Positions 57,674-64,000 of a stretch of DNA of 64,000 nt are shown one piece after another. A program made the translations under genes and the position numbers. Source of the stretch: Chthonomonas sp. (GTDB lineage: Bacteria; Armatimonadota; Fimbriimonadia; Fimbriimonadales; Fimbriimonadaceae); the NCBI GenBank assembly GCA_016788425.1, contig JAEURQ010000002.1, positions 62,001 through 126,000 of the forward strand, in the 5' to 3' direction. How positions within the stretch are numbered: position 1 is the first letter of the stretch; each line of letters opens with the position of its first letter. Under the pieces are notes generated by a model. It was not told the origin of the DNA, made no database searches, and saw only the letters and a list, made by a program, of their open reading frames with translations.

Positions 57674-58807
57674 TCAGCGCCCGGCGATCCGCGAGGCTTC
57701 GGCGAGCACAATCTCGGCGGCTTCCAACGCCTCGCCCGGAGTCGTTTCGGGCCCAAACGAAAACCGCAACCCGCCTTGCGCCTCGCTCATGTCGTAACCC
57801 GCGGCAAGCAACACGTGGCTGGGATCGAGGCTCCCGCTACTGCACGCCGAACCGCTACTGGCCGAAACACCGCGCCGGTCAATGGCGATGAGCAGACTCG
57901 TAGCGAGGACGTTGGCGAACCGCACGTGGGCGTGGCCGCTCAGGGTGGGCTGGCCCGGCGAAACCGTGCGAATCGCCTGCGGGCCGAGCGCGGCAAGAAA
58001 CGCGTCGCGGGCTGCGAGCTTGGCGGATTCTTCGATGTCGCGTCGTTCGGCCGTGATGTCCCACGCGTCGGCGAACGCCACGATTCCGGCGACGTTCTCG
58101 GTGCCGCCGCGCAGATCGCGCTCCTGGCCGCCGCCGCGCACCAGCGCCTCGACTTGCGTGCCGGACTTAATCCACAGCGCGCCAACGCCCTTGGGGCCGC
58201 CGAATTTGTGGCTGGAAAACGTCATGATGTCCGCGCCCATCGCCTCCGGGCGAAGCTCGTAGTGGCCGGCGGTCTGCACCGCATCAACGATGAGGAGCGA
58301 GCCGTGCTCGTCGCAGAGACCGCGAATCGCGGCGAGATCGTTGAACGTACCGAACTCGTTGTTGGCGTGCATCGCGACGACCGCCAGCACGTCGTCGCCC
58401 ATCATCTCGGCGAGCGCCTCGGTGTCCACGCGCGCGTCGGCGTCAATGGGAATCTCTTCGAGCTCGAATCCGAGCCGCTTCAACACCGGTCCCGGGTGCA
58501 GCATGCAGTGGTGCTCGGCGGCGGAGACGAGAATGCGTCGCCGCTCGCTGGTGGTACCGATTGCTAAGCCAAGCAGAGCCAGGTTCGCGGCCTCGGTGCC
58601 GCTCCCGACAAAGCAGATCTCGCCGAACAGCACGCCGAGCTGGGCCGACACGCGCTCTCGCGCGACGTCAATCGCCGCTTTGGCGGCGCGACCGTGGGCG
58701 TGCGAGGAACTCGGGTTGCCGAGCAACTCAAGCCACGGCTGCATGCGCTCGCGCACTTCAGGGCGAAGCAGAGTCGTGGCGGCGTGATCGAGATAGTAGC
58801 GTTTCAT
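57674..58807 (-). CDS. cysteine desulfurase family (NifS/IscS-like)
   Basis: A 377-residue PLP enzyme that takes sulfur from cysteine for Fe-S or thio-modification. MKRYYLDHAATTLLRPEV is the usual start, PLP Lys in MTFSSHKFGGPKGVGALW near 200, and the catalytic Cys loop in SASSGSACSSGSLDPSHVL near 325. RGGTENVAGIVAFADA is another mark. ATG 58807 overlaps the upstream CPBP gene stop by 1 bp. No iscU or mnmA is adjacent, so partner unknown. Confidence 0.92.
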   Translation of the reverse strand: MKRYYLDHAATTLLRPEVRERMQPWLELLGNPSSSHAHGRAAKAAIDVARERVSAQLGVLFGEICFVGSGTEAANLALLGLAIGTTSERRRILVSAAEHHCMLHPGPVLKRLGFELEEIPIDADARVDTEALAEMMGDDVLAVVAMHANNEFGTFNDLAAIRGLCDEHGSLLIVDAVQTAGHYELRPEAMGADIMTFSSHKFGGPKGVGALWIKSGTQVEALVRGGGQERDLRGGTENVAGIVAFADAWDITAERRDIEESAKLAARDAFLAALGPQAIRTVSPGQPTLSGHAHVRFANVLATSLLIAIDRRGVSASSGSACSSGSLDPSHVLLAAGYDMSEAQGGLRFSFGPETTPGEALEAAEIVLAEASRIAGR

Positions 58808-60105
58808 TAACCGAAGACAACAACCAGTAGGATGATTGAATTGTGGATCATGTGGACGAAGATTGATGCCCACAAGCTTCGCGACTGCACGTAGGCCACG
58901 CTGCAGGTGGCGGCGAGGACGAAGAGGACCGGCCACACCGGCGGCCCCTGCATGTGCACCACCGCAAAGATCGCCGAAGAGGCAATGATGCCGTACCGGA
59001 TCCGCCCAAAGAGGTTGCTAAAGAGAGGCAGAAGGATCGCGCGGAACAGCACCTCCTCGATGAGCGGCGCCATGATCACGGCGGAGAAAAATGCCAGCGC
59101 CAGACCGGAAGGGTCCTTGGCGAGAGAGTCGGTGAGTTCGTGCGAACCACCCGGCAGAAACTGAGAGATCAAGGTCGAGAGGATGACCCCGATAATCAGC
59201 AACGGCATCGCCCCGAGATAGCTGTAGGGCCCCCAGATAAGCGGATTGCGCTCGCCCCAGCCGAAGATGCGCTTCCAAGGAATGTTGAACCCGCTAATCG
59301 GCATGCTCATGGCAAGGATCACCAGCGGTAGGGCGAATACTCCGATGAATGAGGCGGCGATAAAGCTTAAGCAAACCAGGACGAATCGCTGGACCAGCGC
59401 GAGTTGCTCGCGTTCGGACTCGGGTTTCCAGGCGAGGGGAAGCGGCAGTTCCCTAGGTTTCAACCGCGAGTGTAAGTTCGAAATGTAGTTGATCAGCGCG
59501 GCCGCACCCAAGATCATGAAAAGGAGGGGCACACAAAGGACGGCGTAAGGATTGACGGTCACCGGTGGTGAGGCGCCGCTCGCGGCCTTCCGAAGTGCCA
59601 CGGCCCCCCAGCCACCAAGTCGGGTGAGCGCTTGGGTTTCCTGGGCCGTGAGCTTCAGAGGTTTGGTTCGAGGGCTGAAGATGCGAAGATACAGCTCTTT
59701 GGGAATGCCGAGCGGCTTCTTTGGCAAACTGAGGCGCACCTTTACCGGGATCTCCGCCCCGGTATCCGCGACCACGGGCCCGAGCAGGGCCAACCGATCC
59801 GGTTGCAACGCGTCGGGGCCGGTCAAGATATCCCGTTGATACGTGGCGGCCGCGGTCGGCGAAAGAGGTTCGGCTTGCAATTTCCGCTGCAGGAGCTCGC
59901 GGGCTAACTCGGGCGTCGGAGTCGCCGCCGGGTTCAGATACATCGCCAACCCGCTGGAGGCCATTAGCACGATCATCAGCCAAAAAGTGGCCCAGCTCAG
60001 CGAGCGCACGGCGGGGTTAACGGGTTCGATGACCGGCTCTTCTTGCAAGTTGAGAAGCGTACCCGCCTGCTTTGCGCGTATCGCCAGCGACTCGCTGTGC
60101 GTCAA
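58807..60105 (-). CDS. CPBP family intramembrane metalloprotease
   Basis: A 432-residue membrane protein. After an N-terminal helix (WATFWLMIVLMASSGLAMYL) and a long periplasmic part, the C-terminal half is a CAAX protease/bacteriocin-processing domain: EEVLFRAILLPLF near 350, AIFAVVHMQGPP and FVHMIHNSII hold Glu and His ligands. These enzymes act in membrane-protein processing or immunity. Start is uncertain: TTG 60105 is used; TTG 60048 is an alternative. The N-terminus lies only 9 bp from the divergent gene start. Confidence 0.82.
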   Translation of the reverse strand: MTHSESLAIRAKQAGTLLNLQEEPVIEPVNPAVRSLSWATFWLMIVLMASSGLAMYLNPAATPTPELARELLQRKLQAEPLSPTAAATYQRDILTGPDALQPDRLALLGPVVADTGAEIPVKVRLSLPKKPLGIPKELYLRIFSPRTKPLKLTAQETQALTRLGGWGAVALRKAASGASPPVTVNPYAVLCVPLLFMILGAAALINYISNLHSRLKPRELPLPLAWKPESEREQLALVQRFVLVCLSFIAASFIGVFALPLVILAMSMPISGFNIPWKRIFGWGERNPLIWGPYSYLGAMPLLIIGVILSTLISQFLPGGSHELTDSLAKDPSGLALAFFSAVIMAPLIEEVLFRAILLPLFSNLFGRIRYGIIASSAIFAVVHMQGPPVWPVLFVLAATCSVAYVQSRSLWASIFVHMIHNSIILLVVVFG

Positions 60106-60114
60106 AGTAGGTAT

Positions 60115-61515
60115 ATGGCCTTTTCGTCGCTGATCTTATCGCTTGCCCTCGCCCAAGCGGCACCGGGTCCGCTCGAAGTCAACGAGCAGAACTTTGACAA
60201 AATGCGCGAACTCATTCGTGCTAAGGGTCCCGACCTCATGTGGCGAGATTTGTCGTGGCAAACCGACCTGATGAAGTTTCCGACCGAGACCGCCAAGAAA
60301 GGCTCCGCGGCCTTGCTTTGGCTGGCCGAGGGCGACCCTCGTGACCAGACTGATACAACGGGCGTGAAGATGCGCCGCATGGTGTTTAGCGACCCGATGG
60401 TCAATTCGCAGGCCCGCGGGTTTGCGCTGTTTCTTGGCGATCTGCGCGAGGCTCGTGGGCGCCAGACTTGGCTCCCTGCGCCACTCACCGCCGAATTCGC
60501 GAAGCGCGGCTCGGGACTGTATGCCGTCGCGCCGAGGGGCAAACTTCTCGGCTTTACCAGCGCCACGAACGCGAGCGACGTGAGCAAGTGGATGAGCGAC
60601 ATGCTGTCGGGTTGGAATGGCCTGGCCGGCGTCGAGCGTCAATGGAGCGAAGAGTTGGCCGCAATGGCTCGCCTGAGTCCGCCGACCACACCGCCGAAGC
60701 AGGTGCAACCGCCCATGCCGAATCGCGGTCGTGCTGGCGGCGGCGTCACGGTCCGTGATACCGGACCGCAGGAAGTCCGTGGCGGGCCGGTGCAAGAGGA
60801 CACCGTCACCACGGTTCAGGGTCGCCCGACTCGCGCAAACGGCGGAACCGCCTCGGTTACTCCCGGCACGAACGCTAACAGCGCCGCGGCCGCCGCCCCG
60901 TTCGCCACCGATCTTTCGCTGAGATTCACCCAGCGAGACTTGCCGCGGAGCGGCCCGTTTGTGTGGAGCGATCTTTATAACATGGGTACCTTTGTGCTCG
61001 CCGCCGGGCGTCAGGCGCAGATCATGCCGGGCGTGAACCGCAGCGGCGAGGTCGTGAACTGGCCGACCGATTTGGTGCGGGATATGGCGACCACCGCGCT
61101 CAACGACAATGTGCGCGGACACGCCCTGACCTACACCGCCGAAAACATTTCCGTCGCTCGCATGAGCACCAAGGTCCATTCGAGTTACGGCAACACCGTG
61201 CTGTACCGCTACTACGGCAGCGTGACGGCCAGCGCCGAAGGCAACTGGGCGCTCGCTCCGGGCGAAGAGCCGAAGATGGACGAGTTGCAGAGTCGAGGCG
61301 TGGACCTCAGCGTGTATGGCCGCTCGGTCTACGACACCAAGCTCAAGAAGTTCTTGCAGTTCGATCTGGTGTTTGTCGGCAAGCGCCATGGCGGAAGCCC
61401 GAAGAATCTGCGTCGCGAAGACACCGCTCCGCAACCAATTGGGATAATGGCCACGACGGCGGGCCAAATGTGGTTCGACCAAACGAAGCCGGCCGCGGTC
61501 CAGCGCAGTTGGTGA
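60115..61515 (+). CDS. hypothetical secreted protein
   Basis: I do not recognise this 466-residue protein. Signal peptide AFSSLILSLALAQAAPG is followed by a region of helices (FDKMRELIRAKGPDLMWRDL) to about 200, a Pro/Gly/Thr-rich low-complexity linker (about 200-270: PTTPPKQVQPPMPNRGRAGG), and a C-terminal beta-rich part with SDLYNMGTFVLAAGRQAQIM and VLYRYYGSVTASAEGNW. No catalytic motif. Its stop overlaps the next gene by 4 bp. Start ATG 60115 is chosen for the signal peptide. Confidence 0.6.
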   Translation: MAFSSLILSLALAQAAPGPLEVNEQNFDKMRELIRAKGPDLMWRDLSWQTDLMKFPTETAKKGSAALLWLAEGDPRDQTDTTGVKMRRMVFSDPMVNSQARGFALFLGDLREARGRQTWLPAPLTAEFAKRGSGLYAVAPRGKLLGFTSATNASDVSKWMSDMLSGWNGLAGVERQWSEELAAMARLSPPTTPPKQVQPPMPNRGRAGGGVTVRDTGPQEVRGGPVQEDTVTTVQGRPTRANGGTASVTPGTNANSAAAAAPFATDLSLRFTQRDLPRSGPFVWSDLYNMGTFVLAAGRQAQIMPGVNRSGEVVNWPTDLVRDMATTALNDNVRGHALTYTAENISVARMSTKVHSSYGNTVLYRYYGSVTASAEGNWALAPGEEPKMDELQSRGVDLSVYGRSVYDTKLKKFLQFDLVFVGKRHGGSPKNLRREDTAPQPIGIMATTAGQMWFDQTKPAAVQRSW

Positions 61516-62576
61516 CCACCACCCTCGAAGTTGCGAGGCACGTTTTGCGCGAGGACATCCGTCCTCGCGCCGAACTTATTGACCAAAGTACCGTTGACCT
61601 CCGCGAGGCGTTTGACACGCTCGGCCAGCACGGCCTCATGGCGTTGCGCGCCCCCGCATCGCTCGGCGGCCCAGCGTGGAGCGACGCCGATTTCCGCGAG
61701 TTTCAACTCGAAGTGGCTCGCGCCAGCGGGACTCTCGCCTTCCTGCAAACTCAACAGCAGCGCGCGGTCGCGATGATCAGCAAGATGGCTCCGCCCGAAG
61801 TCGCCGAGCGGATGCTCTTGGGCACAAGCACCAACAACCGAACGATCGGGATTGCGTTTAGTCAGCTGCGCAAGGATGGGCAACCCGCCCTCACCGCGAC
61901 GCCGGACGGCGATGGCTACCGAGTCAACGGCAAAATGCCCTGGATCACGGGGCTCGGCTTTTTTGAGCACATTCTGATCGGCGCAACCTTGCCCGATGGC
62001 CGCACGCTGTTCGCCCGGACGCCGTTTGCCCCAAGCGCAAACCTTTCCCTCAGTGAGCCGATGCAGCTGGCGGCGATGGGCACCGCGCTCACGGTCTCGG
62101 GCGTTGCTCGCGACTTGCCAATTCCGGCGAGCGAGGTCGTGAGCATCGAGGCGGGCGACTGGATTCACCAGAACGATCGGCTGAACGTCACCCTCCAGGC
62201 CACCTTTGCGCTCGGCTGTTCGCGGGCGGCGATTGACTTGCTCGCGAAGACGGAAGTCGAGAACGCATTCCTCAGCAAGTGGCACGAACTCGTGGAGTTG
62301 GTCAATCAGCAAGGATTGCCCATGGCCGAGAAGCTCGCCATCCGCGCCACCGCGATCGAATTCATGGGCCGCGCCGCCCACGCCGCGCTCATCGCGAGCG
62401 GCGGTCGCGGCATCGCGCTCAGCCATTCCGCGCAGCGCATCGCCCGCGAAGCGTTCGTGTTTAGCGTGTCGGCGATCACGCCGGATGTTCAGTCGGCAGC
62501 CCTGCGGACCATCGCGAACAACCTCAATCTTGCCGAAAGTCCTAACACTTTGAACGCAAATAAAATTCGGGCGTAA
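61512..62576 (+). CDS. acyl-CoA dehydrogenase-like flavoprotein
   Basis: A 354-residue protein of the ACAD fold. N-terminal helical part (TLEVARHVLREDIRPRAELIDQ, DTLGQHGLMALRAPASLGG), middle FAD-binding part (GYRVNGKMPWITG), and C-terminal helical part. The usual catalytic Glu segment and the family RDARxxxI ending are replaced (REAFVFSVSAITPDVQ), so it may belong to the flavin monooxygenase-like or non-canonical group. GTG start 61512 overlaps the preceding gene by 4 bp (GTGA). Substrate unknown. Confidence 0.75.
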   Translation: MTTTLEVARHVLREDIRPRAELIDQSTVDLREAFDTLGQHGLMALRAPASLGGPAWSDADFREFQLEVARASGTLAFLQTQQQRAVAMISKMAPPEVAERMLLGTSTNNRTIGIAFSQLRKDGQPALTATPDGDGYRVNGKMPWITGLGFFEHILIGATLPDGRTLFARTPFAPSANLSLSEPMQLAAMGTALTVSGVARDLPIPASEVVSIEAGDWIHQNDRLNVTLQATFALGCSRAAIDLLAKTEVENAFLSKWHELVELVNQQGLPMAEKLAIRATAIEFMGRAAHAALIASGGRGIALSHSAQRIAREAFVFSVSAITPDVQSAALRTIANNLNLAESPNTLNANKIRA

Positions 62577-62635
62577 TTTTTTGGCGATGAACCCGTAAAA
62601 ACAGCTAGACTAGTTCGCTAGCTTGGGAAAAGACT

Positions 62636-63499
62636 ATGAATGCTTCGAAAACTCTCGTTTTAATGTTGGCGCTGGGCGCAGTGGGCGTGGCCCAAGCGCA
62701 GGACGCCTTCACTCTGCGCCGCATCTTCAAGATGGGCGAAACCATGACCTACAACATGGCCATGACCTCCGAAACCACGGTGGACATCAGCGCCTTCGGT
62801 CAAGGTGAGCAAAAGACCACCTTTACGCAGAGCGGCAAAATCTCGTTCAAGACCACCAAGGTTGACGAAGCGAAGAAGGAAGCCAACCTGGAAATCAAGT
62901 ACTTCGACATCGACATGAAGATGGAAGGCGGCATGCCCGGAATGGGCGGCGATATGCCGAAGGAGTACTCGGTGATGGCGACCATGGACAGCATGAACCG
63001 CATCAAGGACATGAAGATTGAAGGCATGCCGGGCATGCTCCGCATGATGTCGGAAAGCTCGATGCGACAAAGCCTCGGCGGCGTCCAATTCCCGGAAGCA
63101 GCCGTGAAGGTCGGCGACGGCTGGGACGTGAAGGTTCCGAAGGACGGCATGATGTTCGACACCGACCAAGTGCTGAAGGCCAAGTTCCTCTCGGTGAAGG
63201 ACATCAATGGCAAGAAGGCTTACGAAATCTCGGTGAAGGGCCCGCTGAACCTGAACATGGACCTGAGCAAGATGATGGAGCAAGGCGGCGGCGACAACCC
63301 GATGGCCGGCATGAAGATGGCCATCACCGGCAAGATGGACAACGATTCGGTCGTGACGATTGACGCTGAAACCGGCAACTTCCTGATCATCGATATGAAG
63401 ATGACGCAGGAAATGACGGTGGATATGGTGGACATGGGCGTGAAACTCCCGATGTTCGGCAACACCACCTCGATCATCAAGGCCTCGACGATTAAGTAA
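62636..63499 (+). CDS. Met-rich secreted protein, DUF6263-like
   Basis: A 287-residue exported protein with signal peptide KTLVLMLALGAVGVAQAQ. The mature part is beta-rich, with FTLRRIFKMGETMTYNMAMT, KVDEAKKEANLEIKYFDIDM and AVKVGDGWDVKVP, a pattern seen in secreted DUF6263 proteins. It is unusually rich in Met (GGMPGMGGDM, MMEQGG, MAGMKMA). Metal binding is possible but unproved. Ends at an intrinsic terminator shared with glyS. Confidence 0.65.
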   Translation: MNASKTLVLMLALGAVGVAQAQDAFTLRRIFKMGETMTYNMAMTSETTVDISAFGQGEQKTTFTQSGKISFKTTKVDEAKKEANLEIKYFDIDMKMEGGMPGMGGDMPKEYSVMATMDSMNRIKDMKIEGMPGMLRMMSESSMRQSLGGVQFPEAAVKVGDGWDVKVPKDGMMFDTDQVLKAKFLSVKDINGKKAYEISVKGPLNLNMDLSKMMEQGGGDNPMAGMKMAITGKMDNDSVVTIDAETGNFLIIDMKMTQEMTVDMVDMGVKLPMFGNTTSIIKASTIK

Positions 63500-63516
63500 A
63501 TCGTCAGACGCAAAGA

Positions 63517-63547
63517 AGCCCGTCGCTCGATGAGCGGCGGGCTTTTT
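63517..63547 (+). terminator. intrinsic terminator
   Basis: AGCCCGTCGCTC pairs with GAGCGGCGGGCT (one T-G wobble) around a GAT loop and is followed by five T residues. It serves the Met-rich gene and, less efficiently, the convergent glyS. Confidence 0.88.
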
Positions 63548-63551
63548 CTGT

Positions 63552-64000
63552 TTAGCCTTCGATGACGAGCTTCGTCAGATCGCCGATCTCGAGGATTTTG
63601 TCGCGGACACCCTTGGCCAGGCTGAGTCGGGCGCGGCGTGTGTCTGCGTTGTCGTCCATGATCATCGTCGACTCGAAGAAGGCGTGAATCGCCGGGCAGA
63701 GGGAGGCGATTCCCGCGGCGCCGGGTTGGGTTTGCTTCAGCTGGGCGAGGAGCGCCGAGCCCTCGGCGGAGTTGAGTGCCGCGTCGGTAATAGCTTCCAC
63801 CGCGAGCCAGTCGGTGTGGCCCTTTTCCAAAGTCGAATTCACGATCCGAACAGGCCGGAGCGCGGTCTCAACATTACTTGCGCTCGCTTGGAACGCGGTG
63901 AGTTCTTCCACCGCCTTGAGCACGCGAGCCGGGCGCACCATGTTTTGTTCGGTTAGGGCGGCGTTCAGAATGTCGTAGCGGGCATCCACCATCGCCTGAT
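63552..64000 (-). CDS. glyS: glycyl-tRNA synthetase beta subunit, C-terminal part (cut by window end)
   Basis: The reading frame is open through the right edge of the window, so this is the last ~149 residues of a larger gene. The sequence matches the GlyS C-terminal DALR-type anticodon-binding domain: AMVDARYDILNAALTE, LKAVEELTAFQASASNVETALRPVRIV-type helices, the FFESTMIMDDNADTRRARLSLAKGV stretch and the terminal ILEIGDLTKLVIEG. It binds tRNA-Gly in the tetrameric enzyme. The partner glyQ is not seen. Confidence 0.88.
   Translation of the reverse strand, partial: QAMVDARYDILNAALTEQNMVRPARVLKAVEELTAFQASASNVETALRPVRIVNSTLEKGHTDWLAVEAITDAALNSAEGSALLAQLKQTQPGAAGIASLCPAIHAFFESTMIMDDNADTRRARLSLAKGVRDKILEIGDLTKLVIEG

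Noticed and set aside
1-64000. CRISPR arrays, insertion sequences, prophage or integron elements
   Set aside because: No regularly spaced repeats, transposase, recombinase or phage genes were seen; the Cas4-like nuclease stands alone.

Overview
The window is a dense, high-GC (roughly 60%) bacterial chromosome segment with no transposase, integrase, phage gene or CRISPR array that I could recognise. Several traits point to a diderm with an outer membrane and an extracellular sorting system: two PEP-CTERM proteins, a dockerin-repeat protein, a TolC/adaptor/RND efflux set, an outer-membrane beta-barrel protein and an MlaE-type permease. Together with the gene content this fits Armatimonadota (Fimbriimonadia-like), but that assignment is an inference and no 16S gene is present. 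Many transcription units lack a Shine-Dalgarno site and instead carry a TANNNT -10 box 5-7 nt before the start codon, the signature of leaderless mRNAs.

Layout. 1-3072: MarR regulator, NuoF, a NamZ-type muramidase and tRNA-Pro. 3092-7805: an ABM-like protein, a DEAD-box helicase, a porin-like barrel and a Tat-exported Gfo/Idh/MocA oxidoreductase. 7807-11736: ApbE, a SUMF1-fold protein, a ThuA-like protein, AlkD and an unknown secreted protein. 11793-20479 (minus): a PEP-CTERM protein, then a tightly overlapping arginine operon transcribed argR-argG-P-loop gene-argC-argD-argF'-argB-argH. 20542-27479: heavy-metal type tripartite efflux. 27476-29446: PadR regulator divergent from a PDZ/alpha-beta hydrolase. 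29484-31769: a dockerin remnant and a TPR-thioredoxin protein. 31795-39750: kdpDE plus a small membrane ORF and kdpFABC. 39753-42920 (minus): ADP-ribosylglycohydrolase, membrane protein, radical SAM protein; then tRNA-Ala. 43084-49146: dockerin protein, PEP-CTERM protein, ECF sigma/DUF4349 anti-sigma pair, two beta-lactamase-fold proteins and a VOC protein. 49151-54025: GH20-like hydrolase, PrcB_C protein, rRNA m5C methyltransferase-like protein, two further genes. 53999-60105 (minus): a coupled run of CPBP protease, cysteine desulfurase, HslU, MlaE and a Cas4-like/DEDD nuclease. 60115-64000: unknown secreted protein, acyl-CoA dehydrogenase-like protein, Met-rich secreted protein and the end of glyS.

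How genes work together. The arginine operon encodes steps from N-acylglutamate to arginine by the N-acylated carbamoyltransferase route (AOTCase/SOTCase type) seen in Xanthomonas and Bacteroidetes. The first acylation and the deacylation are not encoded here. Its repressor gene comes first, with an operator inside its own promoter and a second near-identical site inside argC. The divergent promoter for the metal efflux operon shares the same -35 region. kdpDE lies directly upstream of the potassium pump genes it probably controls. The PadR gene and the hydrolase gene share a palindrome that covers the hydrolase -10 box.
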